Below are positions 35,380-44,590 of a stretch of DNA of 64,000 bases, in pieces (position 1 is the first letter of the stretch; every line of letters starts with the position of its first letter). The notes under the pieces were generated by a model that ran no database searches, had not been told where the DNA came from, and saw nothing but the letters and a program-made list of their open reading frames with translations. The translations under genes were made by a program, and so were the position numbers. Source of the DNA: Clostridiales bacterium (GTDB lineage: Bacteria; Bacillota; Clostridia; Lachnospirales; Lachnospiraceae); the NCBI GenBank assembly GCA_018372435.1, contig JAHAJA010000004.1, positions 62,001-126,000 of the forward strand, in the 5' to 3' direction.

Positions 35380-36054
35380 ATGATTTATAAACATTATATG
35401 AAGCGTTTCTTTGACATTATATTGTCAGCGTTAGCAATATTAGTGTTTTCATGGCTTTTTATTATACTTGCAATTATTATTAAGGGGACTTCTAAAGGGC
35501 CGATATTCTTTAAGCAAAAACGTGTTGGAAGAGATAAAACATACTTTAATATATTGAAATTTCGTACTATGAGAATAGACACACCAAAAGATGTCCCAAC
35601 ACATCTACTTACCGATCCAGAGCAATACATAACTACGATTGGAAAGTTCTTACGTAAGACGAGTTTAGATGAATTACCACAACTGTTTAATATATTGATT
35701 GGAGATATGGCTATAGTTGGACCAAGGCCAGCATTGTGGAACCAAGAGGATTTGATTGCAGAAAGAGATCTATATGATGCAAATGCAGTTCGTCCGGGGT
35801 TAACAGGGTTAGCGCAGGTTAGTGGCAGAGATGAATTACCTATTCCTATTAAAGCAAGGTATGATGGGGAATATGTGGATAACATTAGCTTGATGAAAGA
35901 TATTGTGTTGATATGTAAGACAGTGGGTTCTGTGTTGAAGCATGATGGGGTTAAGGAAGGCGGAACTGCAGAAGGTAAAAAACAAGAAGATAATAGTTTA
36001 GTAGCCAGTGCGGTGATACAAGAGTATGCCGCGACGAAAGACAAAGCAAATTGA
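35380..36054 (+). CDS. Initiating undecaprenyl-phosphate sugar-1-phosphate transferase
   Basis: A membrane enzyme that starts glycan assembly by putting a sugar phosphate on the lipid carrier. 224 residues: one N-terminal re-entrant hydrophobic helix (IILSALAILVFSWLFIILAI) and then the catalytic bacterial sugar transferase domain with GPIFFKQKRVG, FRTMR, the DELPQL box and VGPRP. This is the short, PglC/EpsL-like form without the extra four-helix region of WbaP. The C-terminal 35 residues are a charged tail. GGAAGGGAA lies upstream of ATG 35380. First gene of the operon, behind a promoter and leader hairpin. The sugar cannot be predicted. Confidence 0.92.
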   Translation: MIYKHYMKRFFDIILSALAILVFSWLFIILAIIIKGTSKGPIFFKQKRVGRDKTYFNILKFRTMRIDTPKDVPTHLLTDPEQYITTIGKFLRKTSLDELPQLFNILIGDMAIVGPRPALWNQEDLIAERDLYDANAVRPGLTGLAQVSGRDELPIPIKARYDGEYVDNISLMKDIVLICKTVGSVLKHDGVKEGGTAEGKKQEDNSLVASAVIQEYAATKDKAN

Positions 36055-36075
36055 TCATAGAAAGAGTATAATCAC

Positions 36076-36879
36076 ATGATGAAGATTCTAATAGTTGGTG
36101 CTAATAGTTATATTGGAAATGCATTTGAAAAATACATAATGAACAAGTGCGCGGATCATGAAGAGTTCCATTCTAAAGATGAGATAATTATTGAAAAGGT
36201 ACAAGCATCGAATGGTGATTGGAAAGATGTTAACTATGAACTATACGATGTGGTTATAATACTTGCAGCCATCGTACATCAAAAAGAAAAAAGCGGTATG
36301 GAAGAATTGTATCGACAAGTAAATTATAATATGCCGATAGAAATCGCTACAAAAGCGAAAAACGCAGGAGTCGAGCAATTAATCTTCATGAGTACAGCAG
36401 CTGTTTATGGCTCCGCGGTTACTCATATTACAAAGGATACTGAACCAAATCCAGATACCTTATATGGTAAGTCGAAGTTGGAGGCAGAATATAAGCTTAG
36501 AGAGATGGATACAGAGGGATTCCGTGTGTCGATTATAAGACCACCTATGGTTTATGGTGAAGGGTGTAAGGGAAATTACACTAGACTGGTTAAACTAGCA
36601 ACGTATAATCCGATTTATCCGAAGATTCATAATAAGAGAAGTATGATAAGTATAGATAGGCTATGCGATTATATGGATGAGATTATTCAAGATAGTAGTA
36701 GTGGCACGTTTTTACCACAGGATGAAGAATATACGGATACGATTATGATGATAAAGAGTATTAGGGAAGCTCAGGGAAAAAGAACGGTATTGGTACCTGG
36801 GACTGCTTGGTTAGTGAGGTTAGTTATGGAGCATGTTGGAGTGGTAGGGAAGATGTTTGGAGATTGGTGGTATGAATGA
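36076..36879 (+). CDS. NAD-dependent sugar epimerase/dehydratase
   Basis: A 267-residue extended short-chain dehydrogenase acting on a nucleotide sugar or lipid-linked sugar. The N-terminal NAD loop is GANSYIG, the catalytic Ser/Thr region is MSTAAVYGS, and the Tyr-Lys pair lies in YGKSKLEAE. A later substrate-region motif is RPPMVYGEG. It follows the initiating transferase by 21 bases, as in loci where such an enzyme modifies the first sugar of the glycan. The end overlaps the next start by eight bases (ATGAATGA). Exact substrate unknown. Confidence 0.85.
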   Translation: MMKILIVGANSYIGNAFEKYIMNKCADHEEFHSKDEIIIEKVQASNGDWKDVNYELYDVVIILAAIVHQKEKSGMEELYRQVNYNMPIEIATKAKNAGVEQLIFMSTAAVYGSAVTHITKDTEPNPDTLYGKSKLEAEYKLREMDTEGFRVSIIRPPMVYGEGCKGNYTRLVKLATYNPIYPKIHNKRSMISIDRLCDYMDEIIQDSSSGTFLPQDEEYTDTIMMIKSIREAQGKRTVLVPGTAWLVRLVMEHVGVVGKMFGDWWYE

Positions 36880-37633
36880 TATAACAAATGACATATCAAT
36901 AGTAGTGAGTGTAATTATCCCAACGTATAATTCTGCTCAATGGATAAAAAAAGCCATTGATTCTGTATTAAAACAAAAAGTATCGTGTGAAATTATAGTA
37001 ATTGATGATTTTTCTTCTGATGATACAAGATTGGTTATAAGCGAGTACTTGAAAAGTGAAAGAATAAAATATATCAGGAATGAAATCAATTTAGGAGTCG
37101 CAGTATCTAGAAATAAAGGAGTAGAAGTAGCTAAAGGAGAATATGTGGCGTTTTTAGATGCGGATGATTGGTGGGCAGCTGATAAGCTTGAAAAGCAGCT
37201 GAAATTTATGAAAGACAATTTATTGGATTTCTCCTACACGGGAAGAAAATTGGTGACACATGATGGAATAGAAACGAGCAGAGTCTTTCATGTGAGGAAT
37301 ATGATAAGTTATAAACAATTATTATTTCATAACAGTATTGCCTGCTCATCTACTGTAATTAGGAGAGAACTAGCTGTTCAAGTACCAATGGAACATAGTG
37401 AGGTACATGAAGACTACTTAACATGGTTAAAGATGCTTAAGAGGTGTAGTATTGCAGGCGGAATAGACGAGCCGTTATTGTACTATCGATTAAGTAATCA
37501 AGGGAAATCTAGAGATAAGTTGAAATCAGCTTCTATGACATTTGGCGTTTACAGGATCCTTGGTTTTGGAAGAATTAATTCATCAATATTATTGGCTTCT
37601 CACCTTTTACATGGAATTCTTAAATATTGTTAA
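36872..37633 (+). CDS. GT2 family glycosyltransferase
   Basis: A 253-residue GT-A fold glycosyltransferase. It starts with VVSVIIPTYNSAQWIKKAI, has IDDFSSDDT in the nucleotide-binding region and FLDADDWW as the metal-binding DXD. The start is ATG 36872, inside the end of the epimerase gene, giving tight coupling. No membrane segment is present apart from a short hydrophobic tail. Donor and acceptor sugars cannot be assigned from sequence; it should add one residue of the repeating unit at the inner face of the membrane. Confidence 0.88.
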   Translation: MNDITNDISIVVSVIIPTYNSAQWIKKAIDSVLKQKVSCEIIVIDDFSSDDTRLVISEYLKSERIKYIRNEINLGVAVSRNKGVEVAKGEYVAFLDADDWWAADKLEKQLKFMKDNLLDFSYTGRKLVTHDGIETSRVFHVRNMISYKQLLFHNSIACSSTVIRRELAVQVPMEHSEVHEDYLTWLKMLKRCSIAGGIDEPLLYYRLSNQGKSRDKLKSASMTFGVYRILGFGRINSSILLASHLLHGILKYC

Positions 37634-37650
37634 ATAAGTGGAGAATAAGA

Positions 37651-38622
37651 ATGAAGATATCAGTAGTAATGGCAACATTTAATGGGGAAAGTTATATTAG
37701 TGAGCAGTTGGATTCAATATTGGATCAAACTGTATTACCAGATGAATTAATTATTTGCGATGACGGGTCAAAAGATGGTACAGTAAGTGTTTTACGTGAT
37801 TATGAAAAAAAATTTAAAAATATAATAAAGTTATTTTTTAATCATAAAAATCTTGGTTATTCAAAAAATTTTTGGAAGGCACTTGGATATGCAACAGGAG
37901 ATATTATTTTATTATCTGATCAAGATGATGTTTGGAAGATAAGAAAAATTGAAACTATAAAATCACTATTTTTACATTATCCCCAAATAAGAGCGTTATC
38001 AACTGCATATGAATTAATTGATGCTAATGGTGTGGTATATAATGATATCAGAAATGTGTTATTTAAAAATAATGGGAAGTTAAAGAATATTTCGTGGAAA
38101 AAGTTTATTAGACATCCAAGATACCCTGGTATGAGTATGGCTATAAGAAGGGAAGATTTTAAGTCAATAATTGAACAACAATTTGAAGAGATGGCTCCGC
38201 ACGATTGGTTGCTAAACCAGAGTGCTGCGTATTCTAGCGGAATGTATTTTTGTGATAAAATTCTTACTCAATATCGTCAACATGATAATAACACAGTGGG
38301 ATCAGCAGCAAACACTAAAAAAAGAAATTATAAATCAAGGAGAATTGAAACAATTCAAAGTTTACAAGATTCCCTAGAATTCTTAATGAAACATAATGAT
38401 ATTATTATTTGTAATAAAATGACTTATCAAGATGTTATTTATACTGGTAAAGTTATAAAATTATGTAAACAGCGAATTGGATATTTGGTTGGAGAAAAAA
38501 TATTTAAACTAACTATATGCGATTTGAAAAATTATTCTTATATATCTTCTCGAAGTATTATAGGCGATATATATTACGGCTTAAGAATTAAGTACAGTAA
38601 TGGTGATAATTCAAAGTTTTAA
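37651..38622 (+). CDS. GT2 glycosyltransferase, rhamnosyltransferase-like
   Basis: A 323-residue GT2 enzyme. ISVVMATFNGESYISEQLDSI and LLSDQDDVWK, with an asparagine/glutamine-rich start and a DQDD metal site, are the pattern of the RgpB/RfbF rhamnosyltransferase subgroup. GGAGAA lies six bases before ATG 37651; an earlier in-frame TTG is not needed. The dTDP-L-rhamnose genes at 52350-56216 would supply the donor. From this gene on the operon becomes markedly more AT-rich. Confidence 0.86.
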   Translation: MKISVVMATFNGESYISEQLDSILDQTVLPDELIICDDGSKDGTVSVLRDYEKKFKNIIKLFFNHKNLGYSKNFWKALGYATGDIILLSDQDDVWKIRKIETIKSLFLHYPQIRALSTAYELIDANGVVYNDIRNVLFKNNGKLKNISWKKFIRHPRYPGMSMAIRREDFKSIIEQQFEEMAPHDWLLNQSAAYSSGMYFCDKILTQYRQHDNNTVGSAANTKKRNYKSRRIETIQSLQDSLEFLMKHNDIIICNKMTYQDVIYTGKVIKLCKQRIGYLVGEKIFKLTICDLKNYSYISSRSIIGDIYYGLRIKYSNGDNSKF

Positions 38623-38633
38623 GGGAGAAAAGC

Positions 38634-39578
38634 ATGGTTCATATTATAATGGCAACATATAATGGAGAGAAATACATCGAGGAACAAATAAATTCAATAT
38701 TAGAACAAACATATACTGAGTGGAGACTTTACATTAACGATGATGGATCTACGGATAAGACAAAAAATATTATTAAACAATATGTAAGGGATAATCCAGA
38801 CAAGATATTAAGTTTGAATTCTGAAGTAAAGTTCCGTAGTGCAAAAAAAAATTTTGCATATCTATTTAGTAGTGTGCCTTCAGCGGATTATTATGCTTTT
38901 TGCGACCAAGATGATATATGGTATAGGGATAAGTTAGCTATCATGGTAGACTATATGAGTATATATGATTGTAATACAATGTTAGTGGCTTTCCACGATA
39001 TGAAAGTTGGAATATCAGGAAAAAAAATTATTGCTCAATCATTTTTTGAGTATTCAGGACTCAAGCTAGATAAGGAACATCCCATCCAGCAGATACTACT
39101 TTATAATACAGTTCCAGGTTGTGCAATGATATTTAATCATAAAGTAAAAGAAATGATAGAGGCAATTCCGGAAGAATGTATTATGCATGATTGGTGGATT
39201 TTACTAGTAACAATTTGCTTAAATGGTAAAATATTTTTTTGTAAAGATAAATTAAGCATTTACCGTCAACATAGTAATAATCAAATAGGTGCAGTGCAGA
39301 AAAAAAGTGTTTTACAAACATTTATGTTATGTTTTAATGTAGTTAGGTTAAGGTATTATATAAAGAATAACCAACGTTTAAGAAATGAAAGATTAGACCA
39401 AACGATGTACGTTTTAAAGAATTATGGGGAATATATGGAGAATGAAACGGTATATCTATTGGAGCAGTTGTTAATGATACTGAATTGTAAAAGAAAGTTA
39501 TTTAGTTATAAACAAGCAAAAAAGAGTGGATTTATATTCTTCAATAATATATATACTTTAAAATTTTACTTATTATAA
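38634..39578 (+). CDS. GT2 glycosyltransferase, second rhamnosyltransferase-like copy
   Basis: A 314-residue relative of the preceding gene (HIIMATYNGEKYIEEQINSI; FCDQDDIWYRDKL; an HDWW motif in the acceptor region). GGGAGAAA precedes ATG 38634. Probably uses dTDP-rhamnose or a similar deoxy sugar. The following 280 bases are AT-rich with no gene I trust and no obvious terminator, so transcription may continue into the export genes. Confidence 0.85.
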   Translation: MVHIIMATYNGEKYIEEQINSILEQTYTEWRLYINDDGSTDKTKNIIKQYVRDNPDKILSLNSEVKFRSAKKNFAYLFSSVPSADYYAFCDQDDIWYRDKLAIMVDYMSIYDCNTMLVAFHDMKVGISGKKIIAQSFFEYSGLKLDKEHPIQQILLYNTVPGCAMIFNHKVKEMIEAIPEECIMHDWWILLVTICLNGKIFFCKDKLSIYRQHSNNQIGAVQKKSVLQTFMLCFNVVRLRYYIKNNQRLRNERLDQTMYVLKNYGEYMENETVYLLEQLLMILNCKRKLFSYKQAKKSGFIFFNNIYTLKFYLL

Positions 39579-39860
39579 TTTATTAGAGATAAATACCAGA
39601 CAACCGATAAATATTTAGTCTATGGAACAGAAGAAGCGTATATTGTAGTGATGTGATCAGAGATATATAACTTGTAAAAGTTAGGACATTTTGTTATATT
39701 TGATTTAGTTAAAATTTACTTCTAGTAACTCTGCATAATAATTATTAAATCTTGCATAAAGATTTTTATAAATAATACATGAAGTGAGTGGGAATGGACA
39801 CGAGAAACCAGTTAAATAGAGAAACATACAGTTTTATTATAGAAAGATAGGGGAATCAGT

Positions 39861-41084
39861 GTGGATACAATGATAAAATTGGATCATATAGATAAGGTTT
39901 ATTATCTTTATGACAAACCATCAGATCGATTTAAAGAAGCGATTAGTATTACTAAACAGATTTTTCATAAGGAACATTATGCACTTAAGGATATTTCTTT
40001 AGAGATTAAAAAAGGTGATTCGGTAGGAATTATAGGAAAGAATGGCTCTGGAAAATCAACCTTATTAAAAATTATTACAGGTGTTTTAAATCCAACGAGT
40101 GGAAATATTCAAATTAATGGGAAAATTGCTGCATTACTTGAATTAGGAGCGGGATTTAATCCTGAATATACAGGAATTGAGAATATTTATTTAAATGGAA
40201 TAATGATGGGTTATTCTAGAGCAGAAATGGAAGGAAAGATATCAGGAATTGTTGACTTTGCAGATATTGGAGAGTTTATTTATCAGCCTGTAAAAACTTA
40301 TTCATCGGGTATGTTTGCAAGACTTGCATTTGCAGTGTCAATTAATGTTGAACCTGAAATATTGATTGTAGATGAAGCATTATCTGTAGGGGATACGCGC
40401 TTTCAATTAAAGTGTATAGACAAAATGGAAGAGCTTAAGAATAATGGTACAACAATCTTATTTGTTTCCCATGCTACCGAACAAATTAAGCGTTTTTGTA
40501 ATAAGGCAATATGGCTACAAAATGGAATTATCAAAAAATGTGGAGAGGCAAGCCAATTAGTTGATATATATGAGAATTATATGCATTTTGGAGAAAAATC
40601 GGTTGCAGAAATTGAGAAAACATTTGCAGCTACTGAAATTGACGAACAGAAAAATGATAAAACTGAAGAAAAAGATTTGTTGGCAAAAATTAATTATATA
40701 ACAATTAATAAAGAAATGTATCAGAGTTTTGAACCGTTATTGGCAGAAGTTGAATATGAAATCTATGAAGAAGAAATAGAGGGGTTTTTATTGGGCGTTG
40801 CTATTTATTCTGCTGATCGCAAGCATTATATTTTTGGACCAAATACTTATTTAGATAAAATACACATACCAAATACAAAGGGAAAACATAGAGTTAGATA
40901 TACAATACCAGAAATTCAATTGATTCATGGACAATATGTTTTAGATGTTGGTATTTTTAATAATAAAGGAATCGTTAACTTTGATTATAAGATGAGTGCA
41001 GTTGGTTTTTCTGTTAGTAATAAATATTTTTCTGAAGGGGATTTTTATATGGAGCATGATTGGCTAGTTTTGGATAAGGAGTAA
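39861..41084 (+). CDS. Wzt-like ABC ATPase with C-terminal glycan-binding domain
   Basis: A 407-residue ATPase for ABC-dependent polysaccharide export (Wzt/TagH family). The nucleotide-binding domain is about 1-240: Walker A GKNGSGKST, the family-typical ALLELGAGFNPEYTGIEN, signature YSSGMFARLAF and Walker B ILIVDEALSVGD. Residues about 270-407 form a separate beta-sandwich-like tail resembling Wzt_C, which in Gram-negative systems recognises the modified end of the O-chain. The start is GTG 39861, five bases after AGGGGAA; ATG 39870 is the alternative. The matching permease lies two genes on, with a methyltransferase between. Confidence 0.9.
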   Translation: MDTMIKLDHIDKVYYLYDKPSDRFKEAISITKQIFHKEHYALKDISLEIKKGDSVGIIGKNGSGKSTLLKIITGVLNPTSGNIQINGKIAALLELGAGFNPEYTGIENIYLNGIMMGYSRAEMEGKISGIVDFADIGEFIYQPVKTYSSGMFARLAFAVSINVEPEILIVDEALSVGDTRFQLKCIDKMEELKNNGTTILFVSHATEQIKRFCNKAIWLQNGIIKKCGEASQLVDIYENYMHFGEKSVAEIEKTFAATEIDEQKNDKTEEKDLLAKINYITINKEMYQSFEPLLAEVEYEIYEEEIEGFLLGVAIYSADRKHYIFGPNTYLDKIHIPNTKGKHRVRYTIPEIQLIHGQYVLDVGIFNNKGIVNFDYKMSAVGFSVSNKYFSEGDFYMEHDWLVLDKE

Positions 41085-41090
41085 GGCAGT

Positions 41091-42656
41091 ATGAACATAT
41101 TTTTTGATCAGTATCAGAGGTATAAGAATGTGGAGTTAATTGTTAATGACTTTAGAAAAAATGGTGAAACATTTAAAATACTCGAAGTTGGGGCTAATGA
41201 GCACAAAAATTTGGAAAAGTTCTTATTCAATGACAATATTTTCTATTTAGAGACACATTTGTCGGAAAAATTAAAAAAAGATCCAGCTTATATATTAGGT
41301 GATGCGACTCAAATGCATTTTGAAGATAATGAATTTGATATTGTAGTTGCTTTGGATGTATTTGAACATATACCAAAAGAACGACGAGAATTATTTTTAA
41401 GGGAAATTGACAGAGTTTCTTCTAATTTATTCATTATTGCGGGACCATTTTATAGTGATAGTGTTTCTGAAGCAGAATTGAGAGTTAATGCTCAATATAA
41501 ATGCATTTTTGGCAAGAATCATCCTTGGCTGATTGAGCATATAGAGAATCAGTTACCTAAATTGGAACAATCAATATCTATTTTAGAGACTATGGGGCGT
41601 AAAATTAGTAGGTTTGGTCATGGAGATTTAAGACTTTGGGAACGTCTAACAAATATACAAGTAGTGGCAGATATAAATGAAGATTTTCGTGCCTACTCAG
41701 AATTAATATATGATTTTTATAATAAGTATTTATTTCCTCTTGATTATTCAAAAGAGGTATATCGAACCTTTTTAATTGGTATGAATGAAGAAAAAGAGTT
41801 TAAACCCAATATTAGTACTTGCAATAGTAGAGTACTTGAGAAATTTAATGATATTGAAAGATCTTTTTGGAATATAGTTACTTCATTTGGTACTAATTCG
41901 TTTAGGCTGAAGGAAGATAATTCTGTATTTGTTTTCAAATGTTATTATATAGAAGAGGGATACTCAAATTTTTCTGAGGAACAATGTCACATAGTAGATT
42001 TCTCTCCTAAGTCAAATGAATATTCAGTAGACTTTGAGAAAAAAAAGATTGTTGCAGTCAGAATTGACCCGTTAGATTGCAATTGTGTAATTGATAATTT
42101 TAATGTAGTATCAGAAAATATGGAGTTAAATATAGTTTCAACAAATGGTTTGAATATAGGAGCGAATAAATATATTTTTAGTTCAAATGATCCGAATATA
42201 TTTATTGAAGTACCTCAGGTAGGAGTTACATCAATTCAAGTCCATTTTGATGTTCTTATTTATAACAATACTTTTATAAAAGAAATATATGACTTATTAT
42301 TTGATAAGGATAATGAAATAGAAGAATTGCATAAAGGTAATGAAAAAAACATGTTAGAGATGAAAGAACAATTAGTAGAAAAGAATAATAAGATAGAATA
42401 TCAAAAGAGATTAAGTTTAGAGAAGCAAAAAGAGTTGGATTATTCTTATCAGAAGCAACTAAAGCAGTTTAGTGATGATTTAGAACTAAAAGAAATGCAA
42501 CTAAAAATGGAGTTAAAATTTGAGAAAGAAAGTAAGAAACAAATGGAAGAAGAAATGAAGCTGCTAATTAATGAGATAAATCAAATTCATAACTCTAAAT
42601 CTTGGAAGATAACAAAACCTGTAAGAACTTTGGGAAAAATTAGAAAGAAATTATAA
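41091..42656 (+). CDS. Methyltransferase with C-terminal coiled coil (WbdD-like layout)
   Basis: A 521-residue protein. Residues about 15-135 are a class I SAM methyltransferase: FKILEVGANEHKN (motif I, atypical because Gly is partly replaced), AYILGDATQMHF, EFDIVVALDVFEHIP. Residues about 230-400 look beta-rich. Residues about 400-500 are a strongly charged coiled coil full of Glu/Lys. The end SKSWKITKPVRTLGKI is a motif often found at the tail of wall-glycan enzymes. Its position between Wzt-like and Wzm-like genes mirrors WbdD, where a methyltransferase caps the chain and a coiled coil sets its length. No WbdD kinase domain was recognised. The role as terminator is inference. Confidence 0.78.
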   Translation: MNIFFDQYQRYKNVELIVNDFRKNGETFKILEVGANEHKNLEKFLFNDNIFYLETHLSEKLKKDPAYILGDATQMHFEDNEFDIVVALDVFEHIPKERRELFLREIDRVSSNLFIIAGPFYSDSVSEAELRVNAQYKCIFGKNHPWLIEHIENQLPKLEQSISILETMGRKISRFGHGDLRLWERLTNIQVVADINEDFRAYSELIYDFYNKYLFPLDYSKEVYRTFLIGMNEEKEFKPNISTCNSRVLEKFNDIERSFWNIVTSFGTNSFRLKEDNSVFVFKCYYIEEGYSNFSEEQCHIVDFSPKSNEYSVDFEKKKIVAVRIDPLDCNCVIDNFNVVSENMELNIVSTNGLNIGANKYIFSSNDPNIFIEVPQVGVTSIQVHFDVLIYNNTFIKEIYDLLFDKDNEIEELHKGNEKNMLEMKEQLVEKNNKIEYQKRLSLEKQKELDYSYQKQLKQFSDDLELKEMQLKMELKFEKESKKQMEEEMKLLINEINQIHNSKSWKITKPVRTLGKIRKKL

Positions 42657-42690
42657 GAATTATGGACTTTATAGGAAGGCGCTCTTAGTC

Positions 42691-44058
42691 ATGAAGAAAA
42701 AAATAATAGTTACAATTAGTATAATTCTTCTCAATTTATTATACTTCTGGATTGGTTTTATGGATGTTAAGGATGACGGGCTGGTTGAACTGAACATAAA
42801 ATGTAGAACAAGTGAAAAAGAAACCATTCAGGTATTTTATAGTGAAAAAGAAGAATTTAGAGAAGAAAATTCAGTTAGTAAGGAAACAAAACATAATAAT
42901 GCATTTGAAGATTTGTCATTTGTAATACCAAGTAATAGTAAACATGTACGAATTGATTATGGAAATTTTCAATCTTCAATTGATATTGAGACTATCACTT
43001 TTAAATCGCTTTTTTATAAAAAAGAACTAGATTTAAGTGATTTTATGATTGCAGAAGGAAATATGATTGAGAAAAAGAATCTTAATGATGATGGTGTTTT
43101 TATTAAAACCAATGGTGAAGATTCATATTCTATACTTAGCTTAGAAAAATATAACATTAATGAAATGTATGAAAAGGCTGAATATGTGAGAACAGCAATT
43201 AAACTTTTCTTAATTACATTTGCTCTAGATATATTAATAATATTGTTATATCGTTATAAAAAGATTATTTTAACCTTTATTAGGGATTTATATCAAAATA
43301 GGAGATTGGCTTATGATTTGGCAAAAAATGATTTTAAGACAAAGTATGCAGGATCTTATTTGGGAATAATTTGGGCATACATACAGCCAATTGTAACGGT
43401 TCTTTTGTATTGGTTCGTTTTCCAAGTTGGATTGCGTTCGGGGGATGTAGATGGATTTCCATTTGTGTTATGGTTGTTAGTAGGGCTAGTTCCATGGTTT
43501 TTTATTTCAGAGTCTATCACAAGTGCGACAAATAGCCTTATTGAATACAGTTATCTAGTGAAAAAAGTAGTGTTTAAAATTAATATTTTGCCTTTTGTAA
43601 AAATTTTCTCAGCATTATTTGTTCATCTTTTCTTTTTGTTATTTACAATTGTTATATATTGGATAGCGGGCTACCAACCAGATTTATATTATTTACAAAT
43701 AATTTATTATCTGGTGTGTACAATAATCTTGATTGCAGGTATTTCTTATATGACTTCATCCTTCATATTGTTTTTTAGAGATTTAGGCCAGATAATAAAT
43801 ATTCTATTACAAGTTTTTATGTGGATGACCCCTATAATGTGGAACTATCAAATAATTTCACCTAAACTTAGCTGGATATTTAAATTAAATCCAATGTATT
43901 ATATAATAACAGGATATAGAGACACGTTTATTAACAAAATATGGTTTTGGGAGCATGGAGATCTAACCATTGTATTTTGGGGAGTCGTATCAATCATATT
44001 AATTATTGGAACTGTAGTCTTTGAAAAATTGAAAGTTCATTTTGCTGACGTATTATAG
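42691..44058 (+). CDS. Wzm/TagG-like ABC permease with N-terminal ectodomain
   Basis: A 455-residue membrane subunit of polysaccharide ABC export. Residues about 200-455 are a normal ABC-2 glycan permease, beginning with the amphipathic RDLYQNRRLAYDLAKNDFKTKY and GSYLGIIWAYIQPI and ending in EKLKVHFADVL. Family members are usually about 270 residues; here about 190 are added in front: a membrane helix (5-22), about 140 extracytoplasmic residues, and a second helix (about 165-187). That ectodomain could contact the glycan or wall on the outside. It pairs with the ATPase at 39861. Confidence 0.88.
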   Translation: MKKKIIVTISIILLNLLYFWIGFMDVKDDGLVELNIKCRTSEKETIQVFYSEKEEFREENSVSKETKHNNAFEDLSFVIPSNSKHVRIDYGNFQSSIDIETITFKSLFYKKELDLSDFMIAEGNMIEKKNLNDDGVFIKTNGEDSYSILSLEKYNINEMYEKAEYVRTAIKLFLITFALDILIILLYRYKKIILTFIRDLYQNRRLAYDLAKNDFKTKYAGSYLGIIWAYIQPIVTVLLYWFVFQVGLRSGDVDGFPFVLWLLVGLVPWFFISESITSATNSLIEYSYLVKKVVFKINILPFVKIFSALFVHLFFLLFTIVIYWIAGYQPDLYYLQIIYYLVCTIILIAGISYMTSSFILFFRDLGQIINILLQVFMWMTPIMWNYQIISPKLSWIFKLNPMYYIITGYRDTFINKIWFWEHGDLTIVFWGVVSIILIIGTVVFEKLKVHFADVL

Positions 44059-44071
44059 GAGAGAAAAGTAA

Positions 44072-44560
44072 ATGAAAAAAGCGGCATTTTTTGATCGTGA
44101 TGGAACGGTTATAATTGATAAAGGTTATTTATATAATATTGAAGATATTGAGTTTATTGAAGGTGTACCAGAATTGATTAAGTTTTATAATGAAAATAAT
44201 TATCTGGTAATTATAATTACAAATCAATCTGGAATAGCAAGAGGAATGTTTACTATTTATGAAATGGAAAAAGTTCATGAAGAAATAAACCGATTATTGA
44301 AGTTAAAATATAATGCCCATATTGATGCATTTTACTACTGTCCACACCATCCTTTGATTACAGGCGAATGCGAGTGTAGAAAGCCAAGTTCGGGGATGTT
44401 AAATGATGCAATTCGTGATTTTGGACTTGATGTTTCTCAAAGTATTTTATTTGGTGATAAAGAGTCTGATATAAAGTGTGGTGAAAATATTGGTGTAGCA
44501 AGTTATTACATTCAATCTGTTTTAGGGTTAGTAGAAAGAAGTCAATGGGATATAACTTAG
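44072..44560 (+). CDS. gmhB: D-glycero-D-manno-heptose 1,7-bisphosphate 7-phosphatase
   Basis: A cytoplasmic HAD phosphatase of 162 residues that removes the 7-phosphate in the heptose pathway. The nucleophile motif is FFDRDGTVI (D8, D10). ITNQSGIARG is HAD motif II. The zinc-binding run CPHHP...CECRKPSSGML is diagnostic of GmhB over other HAD enzymes. FGDKESDI is motif IV. AGGAGAGAAAA precedes ATG 44072. Works with gmhA, hldE and hldD, which follow after one glycosyltransferase gene. Confidence 0.93.
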   Translation: MKKAAFFDRDGTVIIDKGYLYNIEDIEFIEGVPELIKFYNENNYLVIIITNQSGIARGMFTIYEMEKVHEEINRLLKLKYNAHIDAFYYCPHHPLITGECECRKPSSGMLNDAIRDFGLDVSQSILFGDKESDIKCGENIGVASYYIQSVLGLVERSQWDIT

Positions 44561-44590
44561 AAAAATATGTGCCAATGAGAAAGGGATAGG

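Noticed and set aside
35394..36044. 216-codon antisense frame under the sugar transferase gene
   Set aside because: It exactly shadows a well-supported gene, lacks a ribosome site, and its product has no recognisable motif.
39794..39850. 18-codon frame before the Wzt-like gene
   Set aside because: Too short, no conserved features, and it ends in the leader of the next gene.
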